A DNA stretch of 64,000 nucleotides from contig BFEA01000308.1 of assembly GCA_003427395.1 (NCBI GenBank), positions 800,537-864,536 of the forward strand, written 5' to 3'. The notes below the pieces were generated by a model. It was not told where the DNA came from. It saw nothing but the letters and a program-made list of their open reading frames with translations, and searched no databases. This DNA is from Chara braunii (Eukaryota; Streptophyta; Charophyceae; Charales; Characeae). Positions 53,573-63,999 of this stretch are shown one piece after another. The position numbers and the translations under genes were made by a program. How positions within the stretch are numbered: position 1 is the first letter of the stretch; every line of letters starts with the position of its first letter.

Positions 53573-53745
53573 TAAAATTGGAACAGTACCGAGGATTAGC
53601 ATGGCATGGCCCCCCCCTCCTCCCCCCCCCCCCCCTCCCCCCAACCAGCCAAGAAAAAAAAAAAAAAAAAAAAAAAACCATGGCATGACCCCTGTGCAAG
53701 TATGACACACAAATAGAGAAATGGGTATGAAATCTTTAATATTTT
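53573..53745 (+). pseudogene. U6 snRNA pseudogene with 70-bp insertion
   Basis: Lacks the 5' hairpin. TAAAATTGGAACAGTACCGA, GGATTAGCATGGC, then an interruption, then CCCCTGTGCAAGTATGACAC, ACAAATAGAGAAATGG. The interruption (53609-53678) is C-rich followed by 24 A, and is flanked by CATGGCATG on both sides (53600-53608; 53679-53687). Confidence 0.8.
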
Positions 53746-53947
53746 TTACAAAAAAAAAGAGAGCAAGTGATGGAGGGCAAAGACATGGTGATGAGGTAAA
53801 ATAACGGTGGTGGGAGATGACGGAGATGATGGGCGATTGATTGATTGATTGGCGATTCATGCAGGATATTCACACTTGTATGTTTCTGTGGAAGTAGGGC
53901 TGATCGAGGCATTTGGGAATTGGTTCCTTAGCTCTGTTCCCATTCCC

Positions 53948-54030
53948 AGGTGCTAGCGGTGTCTGCTCTTATCAGCATCGCTAGCACTGGAGGGATCGTT
54001 TGAAAAAAAAAAAAAAAAAAAAAAAAAAAA
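53948..54030 (+). mobile_element. Three-hairpin SINE-like 3' fragment with poly(A)
   Basis: GTGCTAGCGGTGTCTGCTCT, TATCAGCATCGCTAGCAC, then GGAGGGATCGTTTG and 29 A. Third hairpin only, stem GTGCTAGCGGTG/CATCGCTAGCAC. A long T run follows at about 54211-54245. Confidence 0.7.
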
Positions 54031-54204
54031 TGCTTTGCTCCCGTTGCAAATTCCAAAGCCTAAACCTGGACCCTACACCATAAAGTGGCATAAACCATAA
54101 ATGCTGGAAGTGCTGAGCTGCGCAAAAAAGGCACCAGGTCTTGCTTTTCCTCTTCCTTACACACGTTGTGTGCTGGATGCGAGTGTATTGGTCAATGCCC
54201 TTCT

Positions 54205-54246
<42 letters not shown>

Positions 54247-54354
54247 AAACGGGCCCGGTGCCCAAGGCTGATATTACGGTCATTACCTGAATAACTACTT
54301 CTCTGTTGATGTTAATTGTCCTAACATTTCTGAGTGTCTAGAAAACATGGTGTT

Positions 54355-54856
54355 TTTTTTTTTTGTGTGGTATCACATGAGTCATAAGTCCCATTATATT
54401 TTATGAAAAACTGTTTTCTTTTTTTTTCCAGAAAACCACTGCGCAATTCTGGAAAGAGGACTTTTATGTCGGTCCACTTTTCACAAAGTGCTTGTTACTG
54501 GTGGTTTACTGTCGGTATCTCAAAATTGCCATGACAATTTTTTGGGGGGGAAGGGGGAGAGAGGGGAGGAAGAATTCACATTTAAACTACCACTGTACCG
54601 GTGGTTTTAATGAAATGTCAGACATCTGGTGGCTGATGATGAGAATGGAGAGTCAGAGTCACCACTGGCCCAACGTGTGGGTGGGAATGCAGCAGAAACA
54701 GGGCATACTCACAATAGGACCCTCTTACTGATTTCCGGACTTAGCTGTGGTTAGATACATTGAGGTGAGGCTGTTAATGGGTTCAGATATATGTTAGATA
54801 GTGTGACACTGTTAGTGTGAGTACGCCCGCAAAAGGCTAGTTACAGTGAGTGGTGC
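54355..54856 (+). repeat. Dispersed repeat, copy B (empty site for the 2.25-kb element)
   Basis: Matches copy A (33715-34309 plus 36564-36625) end to end, with GTTAGATAGTGTG uninterrupted. Carries an almost bare MITE scar (TTTAAACTACCACTGTACCG, GTGGTTTTAAT at about 54585-54615) where copy A has extra sequence. Confidence 0.8.
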
Positions 54857-54939
54857 CCTGTGCTTGATGCTTCAATTATGTTCAGTATACTTTTCTTGGT
54901 CTTTACGCTTTGAAGATGCTCTGCAGAACTATAGACAGA

Positions 54940-55005
54940 TGCTGCTAGTTGTGCCTGATCTTACCAGCATCCCTAGCATCTGTTCGGGTTGTTTATCAAA
55001 AAAAA
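54940..55005 (+). mobile_element. Three-hairpin SINE-like 3' fragment
   Basis: GATGCTGCTAGTTGTGCCTG, ATCTTACCAGCATCCCTAGC, ATCTGTTCGGGTTGTTTATC, then A residues. The TTCGGGTTGTT tail matches the copy at 52387. 55006-55946 holds no gene I can support. Confidence 0.65.
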
Positions 55006-55949
55006 AAACAACCTATAGACAGACTCCAAATGTGACGGTGCCCCTGCCGATTTCCGAATGGCAGGCCTGGCTCGGAAAACCGGAAGGAGCCACTGGGGGG
55101 CACCAGTGGGTCTTCCTTCCATCTCCCCATCCGCCCCGGGATCAGCTTTAAACTGTCTTTTAGACTAGAATTTCCGTCAAGGAGAGGGCATGGGGAGGGA
55201 AGGGGTCTGGGAAATCTGTGGGGGGGCGCAAAGGGAATGAGGGTTCCACCTGGGTCCAGTCCTTAAACACTAGTCCGTAGTCCCTTATTTCTTCCAGATC
55301 CTGCTGTCCACCTACCCTATCCCCACCCCATGTGACTCTTGCTTCCCATCCTTCCCTTTCTCTACCCAACCAGTCCGTACAGAATGCTGTGACCACTCTC
55401 CTGATGTCCGTGATTTGTTCACAGCCAGGAGGCTGCGCTTGTGTGGGTTCCATTTTCGTTGTTTCATTTCTTTCTATTTTCGGTAAGGTTGTGCAGTACA
55501 ACTTTGCTAGGACGGGTTCGTTTGGGGTCTCCGACAGCAGAAAATAGGGTCCGGTCACAGTCGTCCCTAAGACCGGTCGTAGGGCAGGTTATCTTGTCAA
55601 GGTCGTTGCAAATTAGTATAGGGCGCCGTCCATTGTTTCCCTTTTGAGGGATAGAGTCTTTTCCCGTTGCAAACTGGAGGCGTGCGATATGGGTCTGGGC
55701 GGGCGATTTGGGTCTGGGTAGTTTCGGCTTTTGTTTTTTTTCTCTTCCACTGCATCTTCCCAGAAATACAGTATCGAAGCATTCTGCTGTTTACTACGCC
55801 CAGTATAGAAGCATTCTGCTGTTTACTCCGCCCAAGTAAAGAAATCTAGAACAGACTGCCCTGCCTCGTTGGCAGGGCTTACTAAGAAAAGAAAAGAAAA
55901 GAAAAAACGTATTGACTTTTGGGAAAAAGAAGAAGAAAAAATGCACTTA

Positions 55950-56359
55950 GGGTCTGATCCCACACTACATACGGAAACGAAATCCGTAAAAGTAACGAAA
56001 AAGCTGGGTCCGCTCCGGATGGACCGTGAAAGGAAAATTGCATCCCACAACTCCGAAAAGAATGGCCCTTTTACAGGCATAGCGGCGTGGGAGGGTGGCG
56101 GATCAACGGAGGGAAGGAGGGAGTGACGGGAAAAAAAACAAACAAACAACAACAAAAAGCTGCTCCAGCTTTTTCGCGGACGGGTAGGGGTCCAGCACTC
56201 CTCACATTTCCGCACTCAACCGCTCACTCCCAGACCGCCACGACAACAAACGTTTCCACTCACCTCCGAAGTCGACGGTGCCGCCTACTACCCCGGAGCA
56301 CTGTGGGATCTCGAAAAATCCATAAAACTACATACGGTATGTAGTGTGGGATCAGACCC
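55950..56359. mobile_element. 410-bp PIF/Harbinger-type MITE
   Basis: GGGTCTGATCCCACACTACA (55950 onward) and TGTAGTGTGGGATCAGACCC (to 56359) form 23-bp inverted repeats, flanked by TTA on both sides (55947-55949; 56360-56362). The inside is purine-rich and non-coding. Confidence 0.88.
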
Positions 56360-56551
56360 TTACCTTTGCCCCAAGAGCAGTGGAGATCCAGGGCCTTGCT
56401 CCACTACTGACCAAATGTGCAACATGAGCATGAATGTTCTGGTAGAACACTGGTAGATACCCTGCTAGTAGTTTAGAGCTTGAAATGCCCTTTATCCTGG
56501 CCGCGCGTGGGGTGGTACAGCCCTCAGTAGCGTTTTTTTTTTTGAAAGAAA

Positions 56552-56609
56552 AAGGCTCCAGTCTATTCGTGGGGAGCAGCACGTGCTGGGAACCAGGCCC
56601 AGCGTCCCA
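56552..56609 (-). mobile_element. Three-hairpin SINE-like element, short subtype, antisense
   Basis: GGCTCCAGTCTATTCGTGGG, GAGCAGCACGTGCTGGGAAC, CAGGCCCAGCGTCCC. Preceded by a T/A tract (56531-56551). 56610-57030 shows no gene. Confidence 0.75.
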
Positions 56610-57031
56610 TATGAAAGTTTATATACAATTTTGAAAATTGAGATATCGGGGCCATTACCCGGCTTTGGCTCAGAAAAAATTGGAGCTGCTTAGGAAATGA
56701 CTACGACAAACTTCAGAAATAAGCAGAATTCAGAAAACGACTAAGAACCCCCCTCCCGCCCGTCATTCCTCTTTACCTCACTCCAGTAAGGCTTACTGCA
56801 GCAGAGCCACCATCTCCGCTGCTGCTATACCCTATTCCCGTCCTACCAGCTAGCCCCCTCACTAGTAGGACGTGTGATATCCCACCATCTCCTTCTCCCA
56901 CTCACCTCGTTCTCTTTTTGAGATACCTAAGAACACTAGCAGTAATTCGGGAGGCCTGCTGACTACAGAGCGAAGTGTACGAGAATTGCCGTGTCCGTGG
57001 GTGTTGTGTGTGGTGTGTATTGAGTTGGACA

Positions 57032-57134
57032 CTACAGCCTCGCAGGGGTGGGGTGGATATCACGACCGGTACGATTCCACTTTTAACACCGTGTCCTGGC
57101 TGTAGTGGTTAAGAGACTTGGCTCTTGAGGCCGA
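57032..57134 (+). mobile_element. SINE family 2 head, copy left of gap
   Basis: Identical but for a few bases to 57332-57433 on the other side of the N gap. See the gap entry. Confidence 0.7.
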
Positions 57135-57331
57135 NNNNNNNNNNNNNNNNNNNNNNNNNNNNNNNNNNNNNNNNNNNNNNNNNNNNNNNNNNNNNNNNNN
57201 NNNNNNNNNNNNNNNNNNNNNNNNNNNNNNNNNNNNNNNNNNNNNNNNNNNNNNNNNNNNNNNNNNNNNNNNNNNNNNNNNNNNNNNNNNNNNNNNNNNN
57301 NNNNNNNNNNNNNNNNNNNNNNNNNNNNNNN
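57135..57331. other. Assembly gap (197 N) flanked by the same sequence on both sides
   Basis: About 100 bases before the gap repeat after it in direct orientation. This is either a true tandem SINE or two contig ends that should have been merged. Confidence 0.98.
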
Positions 57332-57690
57332 ACAGCCTTGCAGGGGTGGGGTGGATATCACGACCGGTACGATTCCACTTTTAACACCGTGTCCTGGCTG
57401 TAGTGGTTAAGAGACTTGGCTCTTGACGCCGAAGTCGCCGGTTCGAATCTGTGCTTGCACGGAGGAGGACTTAGGCCCAGACGTACGGAATCCATACTAC
57501 TGGGAATAGACCGCGGAGGTCCTACAAACGCTCAAAAAACCTCGAAATCCCTAACAAACCCTTCCAAAGTTCTCCAAAACTGTCTTACTTCCTGCCGAGC
57601 TCTTCCAGGCCTCACACCCCCACATCCTGTTGGGTTAGCTTGCTATTCGTTTTTCAGTTTTTTTTTTTTTTTTTTTCCTCCTGCGATAGA
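57332..57690 (+). mobile_element. tRNA-derived SINE, family 2
   Basis: A box-like TGGCTGTAGTGG (57395-57406, followed by TTAAG as in serine tRNAs) and B box GGTTCGAATCT (57440-57450). A non-coding body follows, ending in a T tract (about 57657-57676). The tRNA-like part lacks a foldable acceptor stem, so this is not a tRNA gene. Confidence 0.75.
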
Positions 57691-57699
57691 AGAATCTGG

Positions 57700-57956
57700 G
57701 CTCCATCCAGCATCCTAGCTCAATTGGTTAGGCACACAAGTGGCATTCAGGAGGTTGTGGGTTCAATCCCCACGGCAGCCTGTGTCACTCTTGGTGCCAT
57801 CCAACTGAGATAGTGAGCTGGATCCTCCCAGTCGGTATCAGTAAGGTCTTCAACCAACACAGGTGTGAGTGTGCGTGTGACTGGGTTGCGTGTGGTGTGT
57901 GGGAGAGTGTTGGCTTTGGACACTACCATCGAGAAGGCTGCCCATCCCCCACTTCA
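57700..57956 (+). mobile_element. tRNA-derived SINE, family 1
   Basis: A box TAGCTCAATTGG (57716-57727), B box GGTTCAATCCC (57760-57770), then CCAACTGAGATAGTGAGCTG, GGTCTTCAACCAACAC and GTGTGTGGGAGAGTGTTGGC. Matches 43975-44200. It abuts the 3' side of the LINE. Confidence 0.8.
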
Positions 57957-57959
57957 TAA

Positions 57960-60030
57960 GACCTTTGCCAACCTTACTGTCTAGAACATAAAGCATGCTA
58001 CCCGAATGGCTGCGTCCCCGCATTTGACGCTGTATAAGTGTGAAGAGATCCAGCTGGGACTCCACATGAGTGCCAGCTGTACTTGCTGTTTGATTTGTTC
58101 AACAATTTCCACCCCTTCTATCCTCACCTTATCCAAGGCCAAAATGCACCTTTGCCACCAAAGAGCCCACATCACCGCCCTCTTGCCCAACCAAAACATG
58201 TTCTCAACAAACACCGAGCTTTCTCCCGCCAAAGGCCAGTGGCCAACCAGGATGGCCCGCCATGACCATGACCAGGGAATCTCTGTCGCTATCTTCCGCC
58301 AAATACGGTCCCACTATCGCCACGTAAATTGAGCTATTGGGCATTGTATGAAAATGTGCTCAATGGTCTCTGCCCTCTTGTGGGTGGGGAACATCTTCAA
58401 ACATCGTTGACACCACGCCAGCGCTAGACCCCTCTGCTCCAGGTTGGTGCGGTCTATTAGCCAGTCATTAGTGGGCAGACAACGGTGCACTATCTGCCAC
58501 TGCAGGGAAGAGATTTTCGCAGGTTTAGACTTCTGGTCTTTAAACCAACGGATTGACGTGAGGAGGGAGCAGTCTACATTAAGCTGCTCAGCCTAACGGT
58601 CTGTAACCACATCCCGTAGATATTGTTTAGGCCTGAACATCTTGTAGGCAGATTTGACTGACAGTCTATGGAGGGTTATATGATCTGTTGTGCCCTCCCC
58701 CCTTCTCTGGGGGAGCGCCCAAGTCCATTCCACTGGATCAAGGGCCAACTCTTGTACAGGCCACTGTGGTTGAAAAACCACTTTCTCCCCTCTCTCTTCC
58801 ATGACCCGGATCCGATATACCAATGTCTTCTTTACACATTCGAAAGGGCCTCTGCTTCCTTCGAGGGTTCCCCTCCGTGTGATAGCATAGTGCTCCACCA
58901 GGACCATTGTTGGTCTACCATATGGACCTGACCGATTTGTGGTGGTACCTCCTTAGGTCGCCACCCAATCTCCCTCCTTGAGGGAGGGCCCTTGTTTGAG
59001 GATTCGATACCATGCTAGCGGGACGGTCTCAATGAGGTCGTCCAAGTGTTTCTCCACATGATGACAATGGCGCAGGGTATCTCGCAATTGGTCCGCTGTT
59101 TTCTAATCTCGTCTCTCCTGGTCCCAAAGGTCTCCTGCTCTGAGTACTCCCCGTTTGACCCAACTCTTGCACGATAGGGCCGAGCTCGACCTGGTGCAGC
59201 CCCTCCGGTCCGTCAACCAGCGTTTTTGAAACAAAGGTTGGCGCTAGATTTCTTCCCAACGGTTAGGGGGGGGTTGTCAGGGAGAGGAAGCCACCGCCAC
59301 ACAAGCAGCAGAGATGGCCAGAAGTTGTCCTTTGACTGATCCCCACCTTCCTGTTCAAACCCCCTCGGAGTCCGTGGAAGTTTGCACGGAATTGTCCAGG
59401 AACAGTCCTCCAACCAGGTAGAAGGAAGCACCCCTCGAGGGGCGGCTGGGGCCATGCGGGCCAAATGCTCTAGAGCCATTACACACCACGGGCTGTGGGG
59501 TGAGAATATCAGTTTTTTCACCCATTGTAATCGCAATGCTTGAATTTGTGTAGTAGGGTCTATGATCCCTAGGCCCCCACGAGCTTTGGGCTGAATAACT
59601 GAATCTCACGCTATCCTACTGATAGCCTTGCTGTTCTCACTATCCCCCCTCGAGAGGAAGGCCGTTGCCTTTCTTTTACGCCTCTTCAATGCTCCTTTGC
59701 TCAGTGGCCAGAGCACCGACTTGTACCACAGGGCTGCAAAAGCGACGTTATTTTTAACCAGCGCTCGAGGACCTGGTGTGCTTATTGTTCCAGTTAAGAA
59801 GTTTTTGCAGGGCGTGGGTGCTTATCCATTCGTCATTAGTTGATGGGCACTCAGCCGCCGTCATGGACACCCTTAGAATTCTCAACGGAGCTTCTAATGG
59901 CATCCACGCAACTCGCAGCGAGTCTGGGGGGCGCCCCCCCTAATAGTGGATCCACCACCCTTGTGTCTTACTCCCCCAATTCTTTGCCATGTTAGAGACC
60001 TTTTTGCTATGCGCACATTTGCCATGACCT
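57960..60030 (-). pseudogene. L1-like LINE ORF2, C-terminal part (post-RT and zf-RVT)
   Basis: Minus-strand frames, interrupted by stops and shifts, read NSKAISRIA then QPKARGGLGIIDPTTQIQAL and RLQWVKKLIFSPHSPWCVMA. This is the standard post-RT segment of plant L1-like ORF2 (GGLGI.D....N.AL...W). Further on comes SLQWQIVHRCLPTNDWL..C..C..ET.EHIFIQCPIAQFTW (58320-58510), the zf-RVT zinc-binding domain with its CC-H-C ligands. In such elements ORF2 makes cDNA by target-primed reverse transcription. Left of 58320 the frame fades into the 3' part. The RT catalytic core expected to the right is absent (see 60031). Confidence 0.8.
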
Positions 60031-60243
60031 CTAACGGCCTGCACAAACAAATCAACAAAAAAAGTGTTTGATTGATTGTTTGATTGATTGATTGATTGAT
60101 TGACTGATTTGATTTGATTTGATTGATTGATTGTGTGTATGTGTGTGTGTGTGTGTGTGTGTGATACAACATGGAAATATACACCACCACTTGCGCCCGC
60201 CCGTAGTCGCGCCTTTGCCCCCGCTCGCCCGTGGCCCACGCGC

Positions 60244-60283
<40 letters not shown>

Positions 60284-60750
60284 TATTGTTACTAAACCCC
60301 CACATAAACAGACGTGGCAAGCTGCGCAGAAAAGCACATCAAGCAACATACCAAAAAAAATTCGCCCACTTTATATGGCATGGTCAAAACAAGCAAACAA
60401 GGAGAAGTTGGATACCCTATTGTTGAAGCCAACCAGACAAGAACATGGCGAGGGGGCAAAGAGCAGCAAACAAGAGGTAATGCATACAGAGGAGACGTAC
60501 GAGACACATAAATGACAAGCAACAACAAAACACATAGGCTGGAGGGCACGGGGGAGGCGGGCAGGCACAGAAACACATAGGAAAAGGCAAAGACAATGAA
60601 CAAAGATACAAGTCGCACCCACGAAAGACATAGACATAGGCTATAGGGGAAAGGTGAGGCGAGCAGGCAGATAAACAATGCACGTCAGCAAAAGCAACAA
60701 CAGTAGATGGAAAGACAAACACTGAAAAAAATAAAAATTGATGATAACAA

Positions 60751-60804
60751 GATTGTTTCGTCGGAGTTGCACTGACTCATCAGGAGGTTGAACCCTCAAC
60801 AATC
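60751..60804 (-). ncRNA. Hammerhead ribozyme motif, type III, complete core
   Basis: Minus strand in order: stem III GATTGT; cleavage triplet G-T-T; stem I GAGG-GTTCAA-CCTC; core CTGATGA; stem II GTC-loop-GAC (with an inner AGT/ACT); core GAA; stem III ACAATC. All invariant core bases and the A15.1-U16.1 pair are present. The triplet GUU is permitted by the NUH rule though usually slower than GUC. In plants such motifs occur in retrozymes, and in other eukaryotes in Penelope-like elements. Which element this belongs to is not clear. Confidence 0.72.
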
Positions 60805-61709
60805 TGCAGAATCTTCGTATTTGATGGTTTAGGTCATGAAGCCTTTGACCCTTGTTGAAGGCAGACTGCCCCCAAGTGGAACATAGCAGCGGGCAGCAAC
60901 CCTGTGAAGCACCAGGCAACACAGTAGAGGCAACACGGCTGCACAATGCCAAAATCGACTGCAAGGAACGACATGGCATGCAACGCGGAAACCGTGAAGT
61001 GAGGCACAAGACAACACAAGCAAGGCAACAGGGGAGCAAGGGACGACAGGGCGAGCGGACCAGCAGGTCGGCGACCGTGGAGCGGAGCACAAGGCACCAG
61101 CAACAAGGCAATCAACCTACAGGGCACACAAGCAGCAAACACGGAAGGCAAAACCAGTGGATGAGCAGCACGACAGCGGAGCAGCGAAGCACAAGGCAAC
61201 ATCAACAACACGGCCACACTGCACAACGGACCCATCAACCTGCAAAAAAACACATGCGAAGCAAGCGGGACAGGCAGCAGAGCAGCGGCGGAGCGCAGAC
61301 GAGGACGTCAACAGATCCAACACGGAGCAAAGCAGCACATGACCTACTCACATCACGATTGAACCACGCAGACTGTTGGTTCCCACCACTCACTTAGCCA
61401 GGGAGTCACTCCGACAGACATCTGTCATCACCAACAGGCAACACAGACATCCGGAACCGAGCAACCCCCATAAGAGTGCAGTAGGCACTCCAAAAGAGGA
61501 ACCACCGACTGTTTGGCACCACTTAAGGGTGCTCAGTTGGACACATAAAAAAACTTAGAAACAATCAGGGGGAGGACAGATAACATAACTGTTACAAAGG
61601 CTGACATACATAAAACTGATTGTGTGTGTGTGTGTATGTGTGTGTGTGCGCCCGGGAGGGAAGGGAGGACCCCTCCCCCACCAATCAATCAATCAATCAA
61701 TCAATCAAC

Positions 61710-61745
<36 letters not shown>

Positions 61746-61967
61746 TAAAAAAAAACAATCAATCAATGATTTTTTTTTTCTTCTTCTATTTTTCAATTAT
61801 TTTTGCTACTCACAAAAAACCGCCCCCCAAATTTTCAAATTTTTTTATTTTTTTTTGTGCAGGCCATTAGAGGCCGATGTGCGCAGGCCGCGCGCGCGCG
61901 CCGATTTCCCGCGCGCGCTCCCGCCTGAGTGTGGCACGACCGTGCGGAAACTCGGCTGCGTGGCCTT

Positions 61968-62012
61968 GGTCGCGGGCCCGCGACCGGTCTCCTCGGTCGC
62001 GGGCCCGCGGCC
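61968..62012. repeat. Two GC palindromes
   Basis: GGTCGCGGGCCCGCGACC (61968-61985, perfect 18-bp palindrome) and GGTCGCGGGCCCGCGGCC (61995-62012), spaced by 9 bases, at the border where LINE sequence resumes. Confidence 0.85.
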
Positions 62013-62040
62013 GGCCTCCTCGGCCGCGGCCTAGGCCGCA

Positions 62041-63999
62041 GGATCCGTGGCCTTCAGTGCCACATAGGAAAGCGGAACTTCAAGGGACTCTCGTTGCTCT
62101 AGCGACAACACTTTTTCTATGGGGCTTAACAACTCCTCAATTTGTATATTGTGGGATGTTTCATCAGGATTGTGTATGTATGAGGAGAAGAGGTCTTTGT
62201 AAAAGTCACGAGCGATTTTAGTGCAATTGGGCGACTCCCTTGCCTCCGGATCATAGAGGGCCTCAATCGTGGTTCGTTTGGCCCTAACACGGGCCAAACC
62301 GAAAAACCGCGCGTTCATGGCTCCTTCCGTCGAGAAATTTATTAGTCTCGCCCTTAATTTAGCTCCCTGGCAACAATATATTGCGAGATCCGAAAATTTT
62401 GCTTTTTTGTACTTGGGTTTGTGCTTCTGGGATCTATTGTTCCTGCTCGTGCAAAATTTCCTGCTGCTCTCGTTCCAATAGGTCTCGCATTATCAAAATT
62501 TTTTGTTGATGTTGCTGAGCGGCCAAGTATTTAGAAAATTTGTTACTTTTCCTAGCGAAAAAGAATATCCCGTTATTAAACCATGCAATCTGGGAGTCAT
62601 GTAACTGACAATTCTCTTTCCAGTATTCCCAAATCTGCCTTAGGTATCCTTGGAAAAACTTCAAGTTAAGCAGAGAGGTGTTGAACTTATAATAGCTTGT
62701 CCCTTGGTTCGGTCGTTTACGAAAGGTCAAAACAACCATACACATCCTATGATTCAGGCCCGGGCATAGGCTCGTTGGTGATATAATCATTGTTGTTAAC
62801 CCACTCACCGAATCCTCCAAAGTCAGGATCAAATCGATCCGGGACTTTGAGAACCTATTCGGATCATTGCGCTTAATGCAGGTGAAGGTTCTCTCCGTGG
62901 GATGACTACGCCTGTACGTATCGAATAACTGAAGAGGGGAGCATAGCTTCCCTAACATACTTTCATCCTGTTCTGCATTATGAGCGATAAAGGAGTGAAC
63001 TCTCCATCTATCTAACCCTCAATTGGGCGCTGCGTTGTAATCCCCTGCTAGCACTACCGGGATGTCAGGGGTGAGGATACTTTCAATTTTTTCTAAGAAC
63101 TCTCTTCTCTCCCGGGGGGTGTTAGGGGCATAGAGGGAGACTACACAGATCACCTCAATACTGACACCCAACGACCATCCTCCTCATTTGTTTCCCAGTG
63201 GAGGACTTCAAACTGCGACTCTGGGGGAACTAGATTGCCACTTCGGCCCGCCCCGGACCCGGGGCAAAGGCCTGGCAACTCTGGAAGAGCCAAACTTGTT
63301 TTCGTGCCCTATGGTGTTCCGGCAGGCCCATCAGGTGGGTCTCTTGTATGCACACCACATCCGACCACTTCTTTGCCCCCACTCCCCGCATGAGGTCCCA
63401 AAGCGCCCGCCGCCTGGGTCTTTTTCAGGCAGCAGGATGCGAGGCCATTTACGTTAATAGACCTAACATCCTGGTCCACTAGCTGGAGCGTTCTCCTCGG
63501 AGTCCATCCTTTGTTTTTCCAGTATAAGGCCACGATCCAATCCATAATAGTCTCGCAAACCCCCTGCCTTCACCCTGTCCCCTCGGGTCTATCCCAGCCT
63601 TTGCCATTCTTGGGCGTCCCAATCTACCTCCCCTCCAAGGATGTTCTTCTGCAGGATTGTGCACATACATGTAAGAAGACCGTTTATGGACCAAATGCGA
63701 CTGGGCTTCACCTTCAGCTGTCGAGTATCCAAGAGGGCAGTATGTGTACACCATTGTAAACCTGAATCCTTGTTGTCTTCGAACCTCACGTACAGGTCCT
63801 CGTAAGCCATCTTAAGCATTTCCGAGGACACGCTGATGGTAGCCGTGGCCCCGGCTCGTAGTGTTCTGCAATAAATTGCTTTACCTCGTGGAATTTTACT
63901 GCTCCTTCTCTTTGCAGGTGCCACCCGTGCAGTGAGACCCCTCTGTACGAAGGTGTGTATGGGTCGTCAGGTTCGGCTGGCGAAAAGCCAAGCTCCCAC
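62041..63999 (-). pseudogene. L1-like LINE: endonuclease and pre-RT part, decayed
   Basis: Minus strand from the right. A possible ORF1 tail (63589-63924, KRRSSKIPRGKAIYCRTLRA) is followed by an APE-type endonuclease in several frames: SINVNGLAS, RRALWDLMRGVGAKKWSDVV, CIQETHLMG (the N and E motifs), then PVVLAGDYNAAPN, then QLFDTYRRSHPTERTFTCIK and SRIDLILTLEDS. Then comes the linker YYKFNTSLLNLKFFQGYLRQ and FFGLARVRAKRTTIEALYDP, FYKDLFSSYI up to LSYVALKATDPA at 62041. Numerous stops and shifts make it a pseudogene. The element continues beyond the window on the right. Confidence 0.82.

Larger units (their letters stand above)
60031..62040. mobile_element. About 2-kb insert replacing the LINE RT core
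   Basis: Near the left edge CCTCTAACGGCCTGCACAAA (about 60027-60046) and near the right edge TTTGTGCAGGCCATTAGAGG (about 61855-61874) are inverted with one mismatch. TGCGCACAT/ATGTGCGCA lies outside each. GATT/AATC microsatellites (60066-60130; 61681-61744) and TG tracts (60135-60162; 60245-60281; 61621-61648) are also arranged inversely. The middle (60850-61340) has degenerate repeats of GAAGCACAAGGCAAC-like units with open frames on both strands and no recognisable protein. Right of the TIR, 61880-62040 is GC-rich with palindromes. Exact ends and class are uncertain. Confidence 0.5.

Noticed and set aside
57395-57450. Possible tRNA gene
   Set aside because: A and B boxes are present but no acceptor stem or anticodon arm can be folded with confidence; it is a SINE head. 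The same applies to 43980-44033 and 57716-57770.
58006-58332. Plus-strand open frames across the LINE
   Set aside because: They are antisense to the zf-RVT coding sequence.
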